6,184 nucleotides of DNA, from the NCBI GenBank assembly GCA_009996555.1, contig JAACZX010000148.1:1-6184 (forward strand). The letters are read 5' to 3'. Both the position numbers and the translations under genes were made by a program. The notes beneath the pieces are model-generated. The model saw only the letters and a program-made list of their open reading frames with translations, was not told the origin of the DNA and did not search any database. Of this stretch, positions 1 to 5,898 are shown piece after piece. Position 1 is the first letter of the stretch; every line of letters begins with the position of its first letter. This DNA comes from Chitinophagaceae bacterium. Its GTDB lineage: Bacteria; Bacteroidota; Bacteroidia; Chitinophagales; Chitinophagaceae.

Positions 1-131
<131 letters not shown>

Positions 132-154
132 ATAAACTGATTAATGAATTTGCG

Positions 155-187
155 AAAAAGGCAACAGTTTTACCTGTTGCCTTTTTT
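155..187. terminator. Rho-independent terminator, probably bidirectional
   Basis: There is a perfect 8-bp stem, GGCAACAG (160-167) with CTGTTGCC (174-181), around a 6-base loop. It is flanked by AAAAA (155-159) and TTTTTT (182-187). On the + strand this gives stem plus U-tract for ending pheS. On the - strand the A run becomes a U-tract, so the same structure can end the convergent gene whose stop codon is at 189-191. It sits exactly between two convergent stop codons, as expected for a shared terminator. Confidence 0.9.
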
Positions 188-188
188 A

Positions 189-1076
189 TTATTTTGTTTT
201 AAACACATACTTCGTTCCTACTTCAATACTGCTATACCTGAAATCATGAAAGCCCTGCTGTATCTGTAAGTGCCAGTTCAATCCGGGTTTTACAGTACCT
301 GCTTTTATTCGGCCAACGATAGGTTTATCTCCATCGTTAATATAACCAGAATATCCGGCAACAGTTGTTTGCAATTGAAACTTATTATGATTGTATTCAA
401 CACCTGCTCCAAAAAGAAGTGCATCATTCTGTGGCATATCATTGTTCAGCTGCCAAACCAGGAAGCCTGCCATTGCCATATATTTCCATCGCTTGTTTTT
501 TGAAAAAGGGCCGCCAGTTGATAAATCAAAAAAATAACCGGGTGCATCCGTCATGCGGGCTGAAGCTACATTTGAAGAAGTAGGATAACGATAGCCGAAC
601 CTCACCCCAAGCGTGCTTTTGTATTTAGAAGGGTCGAACAGCTGTACATTAACATTCATGTGAATGTCTCCCATTGCCTTGCGGTTGTTGTAGGACAGAT
701 AAAATACATGTCGTTCTTCTTTTACTGCATGACTCATTTGATAATATTCAACAGGTACCCACATCACATCAAATGATACTTTGTTTTTAACGAGACAGTA
801 GTTCCCTTTTATTACTGCATTAAATGTACGGTCGCCCGGCATAAAATGACCTGCCGCTGCTATGGTTACAGCGTGATTGGTATCAACCACTCCGCCAGTA
901 ACGGAAGGTACAGGCAGTGCATTGGGCCCCAGATAAGCAGGGCTGAATTGAATATAATGCCGCCAATGCGTTACTCCATCCCATTGAACATTCCGCTCCC
1001 ACCATTCAGCAGATTGAGCAACAGACAACAAACAGGAAGTAATAAAAAAAACAAAGAAGAGTGCTCTTGTATACAT
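189..1076 (-). CDS. Secreted beta-rich protein of unknown function, possibly an outer-membrane beta-barrel
   Basis: A 295-residue protein with ATG at 1074-1076 and TAA at 189-191. I do not recognise its family. The N-terminus is a clear Sec signal: Arg4, a hydrophobic core about residues 5-19, then SVA-QSA with likely signal peptidase I cleavage after Ala20 or Ala23. The mature part has no hydrophobic helix. It is rich in short segments with alternating polar and aromatic or aliphatic residues, for example about 36-46, 84-112, 122-147, 154-164, 198-211, 219-245 and 251-293. It ends in a strand with aromatic residues (RYSSIEVGTKYVF, 280-292). This pattern suits an outer-membrane barrel or a periplasmic beta protein. 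The last residues are KTK rather than a terminal Phe, so the barrel call is tentative. It is transcribed alone, convergent with pheS and divergent from the dehydrogenase gene. No clear -7 box was seen in the 83-base divergent gap. Confidence 0.8.
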   Translation of the reverse strand: MYTRALFFVFFITSCLLSVAQSAEWWERNVQWDGVTHWRHYIQFSPAYLGPNALPVPSVTGGVVDTNHAVTIAAAGHFMPGDRTFNAVIKGNYCLVKNKVSFDVMWVPVEYYQMSHAVKEERHVFYLSYNNRKAMGDIHMNVNVQLFDPSKYKSTLGVRFGYRYPTSSNVASARMTDAPGYFFDLSTGGPFSKNKRWKYMAMAGFLVWQLNNDMPQNDALLFGAGVEYNHNKFQLQTTVAGYSGYINDGDKPIVGRIKAGTVKPGLNWHLQIQQGFHDFRYSSIEVGTKYVFKTK

Positions 1077-1134
1077 GTGATTTCAGGAAGCGGCAAGTTA
1101 TTACAATCCTTCGAGGAATATCAACGCCTGCAAT

Positions 1135-1142
1135 TATCTTTA
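1135..1142 (+). promoter_or_regulatory. Possible Bacteroidota -7 box upstream of the hydroxyacyl-CoA dehydrogenase gene
   Basis: TATCTTTA matches the Bacteroidota -7 consensus TAnnTTTG at all but the last base. It lies 17 bases before the ATG at 1160. I see no TTG-type -33 box at the usual spacing of about 19-21 bases, so this is only a candidate. The match is short and could arise by chance in AT-rich DNA. The same octamer occurs in the gap before the LacI gene. Confidence 0.3.
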
Positions 1143-1159
1143 CCATCAATTTTTCAATC

Positions 1160-2002
1160 ATGGTTCAAACAATTTGTGTTTGCGGTGCAGGAACAATGGG
1201 TAGCGGTATTGCACAGGCTGCTGCACAAAGTGGCATGTATACGTTGTTGTTCGATCTGAACAAGGAAGTATTGCAAAAAGCAGAAGCAGTTATCAATGCA
1301 AATCTCGACAGCCTTGTTTCGAAACAAAAAATAACAGAAGAACAACGTACTGCTATAAAAGGAAATCTTCAATTCATCAACGATATCAACGGTTGCATTG
1401 CCGATGTGATCATTGAAGCCATCATTGAAAAACCGGAAGCAAAAATTGCATTGTTCAATCAGCTGGCAGAGATCAATCACAGCGATACCATTTTCGCCAG
1501 CAATACATCATCACTTTCCATTTCACTTTTACAACAATCAATACAGCAACCACAACGGGTTGCAGGTTTGCATTTCTTCAACCCTGCAACGATTATGAAG
1601 CTGGTGGAAGTAGTGTATGGTGAGCAAACAAAAGAAGAAGTAGTTGAGCAACTGGTTGTTTTGACAAAGCAGATGAATAAAGCACCTGTGATCTGTAAAG
1701 ATTCACCCGGCTTTATTGTAAACCGTGTGGCAAGACCTTATTATATTGAAGCATTGAAGCTGGTTGAAGAGGGAGTTGCTGATTTTGAAACGGTTGATGC
1801 ATTGATGGAAGCCAGTGGTTTTAAAATGGGCCCATTCAAACTCATGGATCTTATTGGTAACGATATTAACTATGCCGTAAGCTGCAGTGTGTATGAACAA
1901 CTCGGCAAACCGGAACGTTTAAAACCATCGCCCATTCAAAAAGAAAAAGTGGAAAGCAACAAACTCGGCCGCAAAACTGGTGAAGGCTATTATAAATATT
2001 GA
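1160..2002 (+). CDS. 3-hydroxybutyryl-CoA dehydrogenase (3-hydroxyacyl-CoA dehydrogenase family)
   Basis: A 280-residue cytoplasmic enzyme expected to interconvert (S)-3-hydroxybutyryl-CoA and acetoacetyl-CoA with NAD(P). The open frame extends up to 1061, but the start at 1160 is preferred: it places the Rossmann motif GAGTMG (residues 9-14) a few residues in, and the length matches the usual 280-290. Asp32 ends the second strand, where the adenosine ribose is bound in NAD enzymes. The catalytic set is present: Ser117 in SNTSS, His138 in the signature HFFNP, Glu150 in KLVEVV and Asn188 in SPGFIVNR. The C-terminal dimerisation domain follows (about 185-280), ending in the typical GRKTGEGYYKY. 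Family roles include short-chain fatty acid and phenylacetate-type degradation or butanoate/PHB metabolism. The window holds no thiolase or enoyl-CoA hydratase to choose between them. No Shine-Dalgarno sequence is visible. It probably forms an operon with the SDR gene 51 bases downstream. Confidence 0.93.
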   Translation: MVQTICVCGAGTMGSGIAQAAAQSGMYTLLFDLNKEVLQKAEAVINANLDSLVSKQKITEEQRTAIKGNLQFINDINGCIADVIIEAIIEKPEAKIALFNQLAEINHSDTIFASNTSSLSISLLQQSIQQPQRVAGLHFFNPATIMKLVEVVYGEQTKEEVVEQLVVLTKQMNKAPVICKDSPGFIVNRVARPYYIEALKLVEEGVADFETVDALMEASGFKMGPFKLMDLIGNDINYAVSCSVYEQLGKPERLKPSPIQKEKVESNKLGRKTGEGYYKY

Positions 2003-2020
2003 AACACATTGCATGAAAAT

Positions 2021-2056
2021 ATCGTACTTCGTAGCTCTTAAATCGTACTTCGCATG
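2021..2056 (+). repeat. Degenerate heptamer tandem repeat (TCGTACT-like) running into the SDR start codon
   Basis: From 2022 to 2056 the sequence divides into five 7-base units that all begin with TC: tcgtact, tcgtagc, tcttaaa, tcgtact, tcgcatg. Units 1 and 4 are identical. Unit 2 matches TCGTACT at 5 of 7 bases; units 3 and 5 match at 4 of 7. The same pattern appears as an 11-base direct repeat ATCGTACTTCG at 2021-2031 and 2042-2052, offset by 21 bases (3 x 7). The ATG of the SDR gene (2054-2056) is the last three bases of unit 5. The preceding 7 bases (2015-2021) do not fit the pattern, so the array has a defined left edge. Confidence 0.6.
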
Positions 2057-3040
2057 ATTTTCGTTACCGGCGGCGCAGGTTTAGTTGGCTCGGCTTTATT
2101 AAAACAGTTGTTGCAGGAAAAGCAGGGACCCATTAAAGCATTGTACCGCACATCCATGCCATTACTGTTGAGCGAAGAAGAAAAACAACAGATCGAATGG
2201 ATAAAAGGTGATGTAGTGGATGTTACACTTCTTGACGAGATCATGCAGGATTGCGAGGAAGTGTATCACTGTGCGGCAGTTGTATCGTACCACAGCAGCA
2301 GGCGTGAGCAGATGTATAAGATCAATATTGAAGGCACAGCCAATATGGTGAATATGGCTTTGCAAAATAATATCCGCAAGTTCATTCACGTAAGTTCCAT
2401 AGCAGCAGTTGGCAAAACAACCGATGGACAACCTATTACCGAAAAAACAGAATGGACAGAAGAAACCAATCACTCCCACTATGGCAAAACAAAGTTTTTA
2501 TCGGAAATGGAAGTGTGGCGAGGCATCGGCGAAGGATTAAACGCTGCCATTGTTAATCCATCGGTCATACTTGGGGAATCAAATTGGGAAAATGGCTCTG
2601 TTGCCATTTTCAAAAAAATGTGGGAAGAATTTCCGTGGTACAGTGGTGGCACAAAAGGTTTTGTTGATGCAAAGGATGTTGCCAATGCCATGATCCGATT
2701 AATGAAAAGCGACATCAGTGCCGAACGTTTTATTTTAAATGGCGAGAATCTCAGCTTTCAACAGCTGTTCACAAAAATTGCCAATGGGTTCGGGAAAAAT
2801 CCTCCACAGAAATTAGCCAAGCCATGGATGGGCGGAATTGTATGGCGCATGGAAACGCTGAAAGCACTCTTCAGTAACCGGGAACCGTTGCTCACACGTG
2901 AAACAGCCCTTGCTGCACAAACAACCAGCACGTATGATGCATCAAAAGTGCAACAGATGTTACCTGGTTTCAGCTTTACTGCAATTGATGAAACAGTGAA
3001 GCGTACCTGTAACTGGTTAAAAGATCATTATCGCTTGTGA
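2054..3040 (+). CDS. NAD(P)-dependent epimerase/dehydratase-type protein (extended SDR, dihydroflavonol reductase / 3-beta-HSD-like)
   Basis: A 328-residue extended short-chain dehydrogenase/reductase of normal length. The start at 2054 puts the nucleotide-binding motif TGGAGLVG at residues 5-12, directly after the first strand. GDV (52-54) and the CAA of VYHCAAVV (70-77) are the next Rossmann landmarks. The catalytic residues are visible: Ser115 (HVSSIAAVG) and Tyr143-x3-Lys147 in HYGKTK. NPSVILG (about 169-175) is the conserved segment after the catalytic helix, and FVDAKDVANAMIRLM (about 204-218) is the usual helix before the substrate-binding C-terminal part. The substrate cannot be read from the sequence. 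The subfamily resembles dihydroflavonol-4-reductase or 3-beta-hydroxysteroid dehydrogenase-like proteins, which act on alcohols or ketones of varied small molecules or nucleotide sugars. It follows the hydroxyacyl-CoA dehydrogenase gene with no terminator between, so co-transcription is likely. The start codon lies inside a heptamer repeat and has no Shine-Dalgarno box. Confidence 0.9.
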   Translation: MIFVTGGAGLVGSALLKQLLQEKQGPIKALYRTSMPLLLSEEEKQQIEWIKGDVVDVTLLDEIMQDCEEVYHCAAVVSYHSSRREQMYKINIEGTANMVNMALQNNIRKFIHVSSIAAVGKTTDGQPITEKTEWTEETNHSHYGKTKFLSEMEVWRGIGEGLNAAIVNPSVILGESNWENGSVAIFKKMWEEFPWYSGGTKGFVDAKDVANAMIRLMKSDISAERFILNGENLSFQQLFTKIANGFGKNPPQKLAKPWMGGIVWRMETLKALFSNREPLLTRETALAAQTTSTYDASKVQQMLPGFSFTAIDETVKRTCNWLKDHYRL

Positions 3041-3061
3041 GAATTGTATTTGACGGGGATG

Positions 3062-3325
3062 TCAGTTGATCAATTGTAAAAATTGCTTTAAAGAAATAAT
3101 ACCAACCGGACTTCCTTTAACCTCTATTGATATTTCATCTTTGTATTTGTATAGCTGAAGTCTGCCCTTAAATATTCTTGCTTCTTCCTGGCTAAGAAAT
3201 TCTTTTATTGCTTTTTGGGTTTCCTTTCTGCATACCCACTCTTCATGATGCTGATGCACAACAAACCTCACCTTACTTCCATCTTTGAAAGCAGAAAATG
3301 AACTATTGTTTTTTAATTGTACCAA
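3062..3325 (-). CDS. Small protein of unknown function (87 aa, TTG start)
   Basis: An 87-residue open frame ending in TGA at 3062-3064. I do not recognise it. The only early start is TTG at 3323-3325: an in-frame TAA lies two codons upstream and there is no in-frame ATG. A later GTG at Val19 or Val23 would give a shorter protein. The composition looks like a real soluble protein: a predicted strand KVRFVVHQH (18-26), an amphipathic helix ETQKAIKEFLSQEEAR (35-50), two strands around 55-61 and 64-70, and a C-terminal helix 78-86. It is rich in Lys and Glu, with one Cys (32) and an HQHH cluster (24-27). There is no signal peptide or membrane segment. It lies 62 bases downstream of the LacI gene on the same strand and is convergent with the SDR gene, only 21 bases from its stop. 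It could be the tail of the LacI transcript. Confidence 0.6.
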   Translation of the reverse strand: MVQLKNNSSFSAFKDGSKVRFVVHQHHEEWVCRKETQKAIKEFLSQEEARIFKGRLQLYKYKDEISIEVKGSPVGIISLKQFLQLIN

Positions 3326-3338
3326 GTTTTACAATTAA
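3313..3338 (-). promoter_or_regulatory. Perfect 9-bp inverted repeat around the TTG start of the small gene
   Basis: TTAATTGTA (3313-3321) and TACAATTAA (3330-3338) are perfect reverse complements separated by 8 bases. Read on the - strand, the 8-base loop is AAACTTGG and holds the proposed TTG start codon. The stem is AT-rich with one G-C pair per arm, so it is a weak hairpin in RNA. It could instead be a dyad operator. It has no U-tract and does not look like a terminator. Confidence 0.45.
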
Positions 3339-3387
3339 CGATCAACATGTGATTTAACCAGCCGTCTATTACTTTTAATAAAAAACT

Positions 3388-4380
3388 TTAGAGAGAACCG
3401 CCCTTTACAAGTATTGATTCAATGTAAACGTTTTGCTTCACTTCTTCTCCTTTTAACCGGCCAAGCATTTGAGAAAATGAAAGTTTACCCAACTTGTAAC
3501 CGCTTGTTTCAACATAAGTAATAACAGGGTTGTACATGGTGGGGATAAACCCGTTACTGATGCTGATTATTGAAACATCTTGCGGTACGCTTAAATTAAG
3601 CTGGTGAACTGCTTTCATCACGCCAATGAGTATTACATCGCTCATACAAAAAATAACATCGGGCGGGTTTTTTGATTGCAGCATTTTCAAGGCCACTTCT
3701 TTTGAGGGCTCCAACTGTTCAGGAAAATCAAGTGTAACGTTGGTTGACGGGCTTTGTTGTTTAAATGTTTCAACAAAGGTTTTGCTGCGGATCTTTGTAA
3801 TACTCAGGTGCGGATGGGCAAATAATGCCAGCACATTTTTTTTCTTCTTTTCAATGATTGCTTCTGCTGCAAGTCTTGCTGCATCTGCATCAGACAAACA
3901 AACGGTATGAAAGCCTTCTTCTTCAGGAACCCGATCGAAAAAGACAACCGGTATTTTTAAGTCTTCCAGCTTGTGAAAGGGACTCATATCCTCCGTGGCA
4001 ACCGACACTGTTGCAAATACACCCATCGCCATATTCTTACGGAAAAGGTTAAGGCTGGCGGTTTCAATTTCCACATTGTCTTTCGACTGCATAATCAAAA
4101 CCGTGTAACCGTAATTTCTTGCTTCTTCTTCAACCGCTGCAAGAAATGCATCATTAAAAAAATTATCAAGCGTTGGAACCAGCAAACCCAGCACATTACT
4201 TTGCCTTGTACGTAACTGCACAGCATAACTGTTGGGCTCATATTCCATTGCTGCTGCCAGTTCCTTTACCTTTTGTTTAGTGGCAGCAGAAATATCCGGA
4301 TGGTCTTTTAATGCTCTTGATACAGTAGAAATGCTGATGCCAAGAGCCTCTGAAAGTTCTTTTAATGTGCTTTGCTGCAT
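3388..4380 (-). CDS. LacI-family transcriptional regulator
   Basis: A 330-residue DNA-binding regulator with ATG at 4378-4380 and TAA at 3388-3390. The N-terminal LacI helix-turn-helix is complete: TLKELSEALGISISTVSRAL (residues 5-24), with Ile17-Ser18 at the base-reading positions. The hinge helix is EYEPNSYAVQLRTR (46-59), including the AxxL feature that enters the minor groove. The effector-binding, periplasmic-binding-like domain follows: NVLGLLVP (62-69), VVFFDRVPEE, HPHLSITKIRSKTF and PDVIFCMSDVILIG are family landmarks. Two segments depart from the common pattern: ISISNG where many members have IGFxN, and RSKTF where RxxGF is usual. Family members normally bind a sugar or nucleoside and control nearby transport or catabolic genes. 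None are present here, so the effector and targets are unknown. The gene follows the ligase gene after 75 bases and probably has its own promoter. Confidence 0.93.
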   Translation of the reverse strand: MQQSTLKELSEALGISISTVSRALKDHPDISAATKQKVKELAAAMEYEPNSYAVQLRTRQSNVLGLLVPTLDNFFNDAFLAAVEEEARNYGYTVLIMQSKDNVEIETASLNLFRKNMAMGVFATVSVATEDMSPFHKLEDLKIPVVFFDRVPEEEGFHTVCLSDADAARLAAEAIIEKKKKNVLALFAHPHLSITKIRSKTFVETFKQQSPSTNVTLDFPEQLEPSKEVALKMLQSKNPPDVIFCMSDVILIGVMKAVHQLNLSVPQDVSIISISNGFIPTMYNPVITYVETSGYKLGKLSFSQMLGRLKGEEVKQNVYIESILVKGGSL

Positions 4381-4414
4381 GTGCGATCCTGATTGAGATA
4401 CATTTTCACAGCAA

Positions 4415-4422
4415 TAAAGATA
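4415..4422 (-). promoter_or_regulatory. Possible -7 box for the LacI-family gene
   Basis: On the - strand the sequence is TATCTTTA, a 7-of-8 match to the Bacteroidota TAnnTTTG box. It lies 34 bases before the ATG at 4380, which suits a short 5' leader. A TTTC about 20 bases further upstream could serve as a weak -33 element. There is no experimental support, so this is a candidate only. Confidence 0.35.
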
Positions 4423-4443
4423 GATTTTTTACAGCAACTGCTG

Positions 4444-4475
4444 AAAGCAGGCCGGTTACAGTACTTGCCTGCTTT
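4444..4475 (-). other. Stem-loop spanning the ligase stop codon
   Basis: AAAGCAGGC (4444-4452) and GCCTGCTTT (4467-4475) are perfect 9-base reverse complements with a 14-base loop. The structure spans the ligase TAA (4456-4458) and its last codons. On the - strand it is followed by TCAGCAGTTGCTG rather than a U-tract, so it is not a standard intrinsic terminator. It may slow transcription or protect the 3' end of the polysaccharide-locus mRNA. Confidence 0.4.
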
Positions 4476-5892
4476 GCTGTTTCACTTTTACCTGCAGCCT
4501 GATGAGTAGCCCCATCAGCAGAAAATAAATGCTGCCGATCTTGTCCGTTTCTATCAGGTCGCTCAGCAAATTGAGTGTTACGATCATGCTCAGCACCACT
4601 GCACAAAGCATGGCTAATGATCTTTCAAACGGATCGTTGAGTGTATGATAAGCCCTCACCGTAACAGCAAACATAGCAATGAGCAATGCAATCAATAAGA
4701 TCAACCCTGGTAACCCCTGTTCAATAGATACCAACAGGAAATAATTATGCACCGATGATTTTTCATCATTATCACTCACCCATGTTTTAAAGGCAGAAAC
4801 AGTATAACTTTTATAATACGTGGTAAAGCTGTTCGGACCAAAGCCATGCAGCTTTTCTTCATTGAGCATTTTAACACCTGCTATCCAGCGGTAGAACCTT
4901 TCCATGGTTGACATATCTTTTAATGTGTATGTCGCTTCCAGATGTTCTTCAAAATCGGTGTGTTGGGTTGTGGTATTAAAATCGGGAGAGAAGCGGATAT
5001 AATTATCGTTCTGAATAAGCCAGAACATCAACGCTGCAACAATGATCAACACTGCAAAAATGAGCGATAATAAAAACCGCCACTTCACTGCCATCCATGT
5101 AATAACTCCAGCCAGTAAGCAAAGCCATGCGCCTCTTGAATAAGCAAAGAACAGGGCTGCCAGCACAATAACCATGCAGGCTACTACCCATTTACGTGTT
5201 TTTGCACCGGAAAACCGGTACCACATTACAAGAACAGGTGAGAGGCAAACAATAAGCGCTGCATAATTTACATGATTCCTGAAGAAGGGGTCAAGTGTGG
5301 AGTTGATGGATTCAAACGTAAACCCGGTAGCAGAATGCCGTACTAAACTAAAAACAACAGGTATCAACAGGGAAAAAATGAGCAGCTTTGATGCAAGCTT
5401 CAGATCATCCTTTGTTTGCAGAAACAATAAGCCGCCAATCACAAATGCAAGCAGGTACCACGATTTTGCCAAACAATATTTTATACTCAGCCATACTTCA
5501 TGCGAAAAAAAAACAGTGAGCAACATCCACGAAAGTTGCAGCAGCAGTAACAGAAACAAACTGCTTTGCATGATCTCTTTTGGCAGCAACGAAGGCTTCA
5601 GTAAAAACAACAGTAACAAAGCACCAGCCAGCAGCAACATCATCGGCTCATCGGGCAAATCTGTTGACAGCGTTTCCGTAACTGAAAATTCGGTTGAAAG
5701 CGGAATAGCAAACAACAGTGCAAAAAACAAGTAACGGATATTTTTTGTGAAGGCAATTACTGCCAGCACTGCAAACGGTAATACCAATAAAATTTTTTCA
5801 TCGGCTACAATACCTGTAACAAAACAAAGCACCGCTGCTGCTGCAGGCAGCCACCAGTTCATTATATCCTGCTTTCCCACAGATTGCTGCAT
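4456..5892 (-). CDS. O-antigen ligase / polysaccharide polymerase-like membrane protein (WaaL/Wzy family)
   Basis: A 478-residue inner-membrane protein with about 13-14 hydrophobic segments, for example 12-30, 34-49, 52-66, 84-98, 109-129, 144-159, 167-184, 208-226, 235-250, 253-269, 272-293, 389-412, 425-443 and 452-466. A long extracytoplasmic loop lies at about 294-388. This is the layout of the O-antigen ligase/Wzy family, which joins or polymerises undecaprenyl-linked glycans on the periplasmic side. Family landmarks are YSRGAW (251-256), the ERFYRW...ML helix (331-343), HGFGPNSF (349-356) and SSVHNYFLL...EQGLPG (379-396) with His382. The start at 5892 leaves 6 bases after the upstream Wzz-like stop; Met11 (MNWW) is an alternative start. 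The tight spacing with a Wzz-like gene supports a polysaccharide assembly operon. Ligase and polymerase cannot be told apart by motif, so no symbol is given. Confidence 0.88.
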   Translation of the reverse strand: MQQSVGKQDIMNWWLPAAAAVLCFVTGIVADEKILLVLPFAVLAVIAFTKNIRYLFFALLFAIPLSTEFSVTETLSTDLPDEPMMLLLAGALLLLFLLKPSLLPKEIMQSSLFLLLLLQLSWMLLTVFFSHEVWLSIKYCLAKSWYLLAFVIGGLLFLQTKDDLKLASKLLIFSLLIPVVFSLVRHSATGFTFESINSTLDPFFRNHVNYAALIVCLSPVLVMWYRFSGAKTRKWVVACMVIVLAALFFAYSRGAWLCLLAGVITWMAVKWRFLLSLIFAVLIIVAALMFWLIQNDNYIRFSPDFNTTTQHTDFEEHLEATYTLKDMSTMERFYRWIAGVKMLNEEKLHGFGPNSFTTYYKSYTVSAFKTWVSDNDEKSSVHNYFLLVSIEQGLPGLILLIALLIAMFAVTVRAYHTLNDPFERSLAMLCAVVLSMIVTLNLLSDLIETDKIGSIYFLLMGLLIRLQVKVKQQSRQVL

Positions 5893-5898
5893 GCTACT

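Noticed and set aside
1030..1076. Lipoprotein signal (ITSC, residues 12-15) in the secreted protein
   Set aside because: The sequence stays hydrophobic after the Cys (LLSVA) and a good signal peptidase I site follows at SVA/QSA, so an ordinary signal peptide is more likely.
1061..1159. N-terminal extension of the dehydrogenase (33 extra residues from an ATG at 1061)
   Set aside because: It would place 41 residues before the Rossmann GxGxxG motif, overlap the divergent gene's start and exceed the family length. The ATG at 1160 fits all three points.
846..1259. 137-codon open frame on the + strand
   Set aside because: It lies over the divergent secreted-protein gene and the dehydrogenase start in the wrong frame, and its translation has no family features.
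3062..3081. Short palindrome TTGATCAA (3066-3073) and a CAATT/AATTG pair near the convergent stops
   Set aside because: The arms are too short and AT-rich, with no U-tract, to support a terminator call.
3423..3436. LacI-operator-like sequence TGTAAACGTTTTGC with palindromic core AAACGTTT
   Set aside because: It lies inside the 3' end of the LacI coding region, is imperfect outside the 8-base core, and encodes ordinary residues (QNVYI). Probably chance.
4372..4380. Identical first nine bases (ATGCAGCAA) in the LacI and ligase genes
   Set aside because: The similarity stops after three codons and the proteins are unrelated, so coincidence is the simplest explanation.
4406..4606. 66-codon open frame on the - strand over the end of the ligase gene
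   Set aside because: It is out of frame with the well-supported ligase gene, and its translation does not look like a real protein.
5297..5734. 145-codon open frame on the + strand
   Set aside because: It is antisense to the membrane segments of the ligase-like protein; its Ser/Asn-rich translation is what complementary reading of such codons gives.
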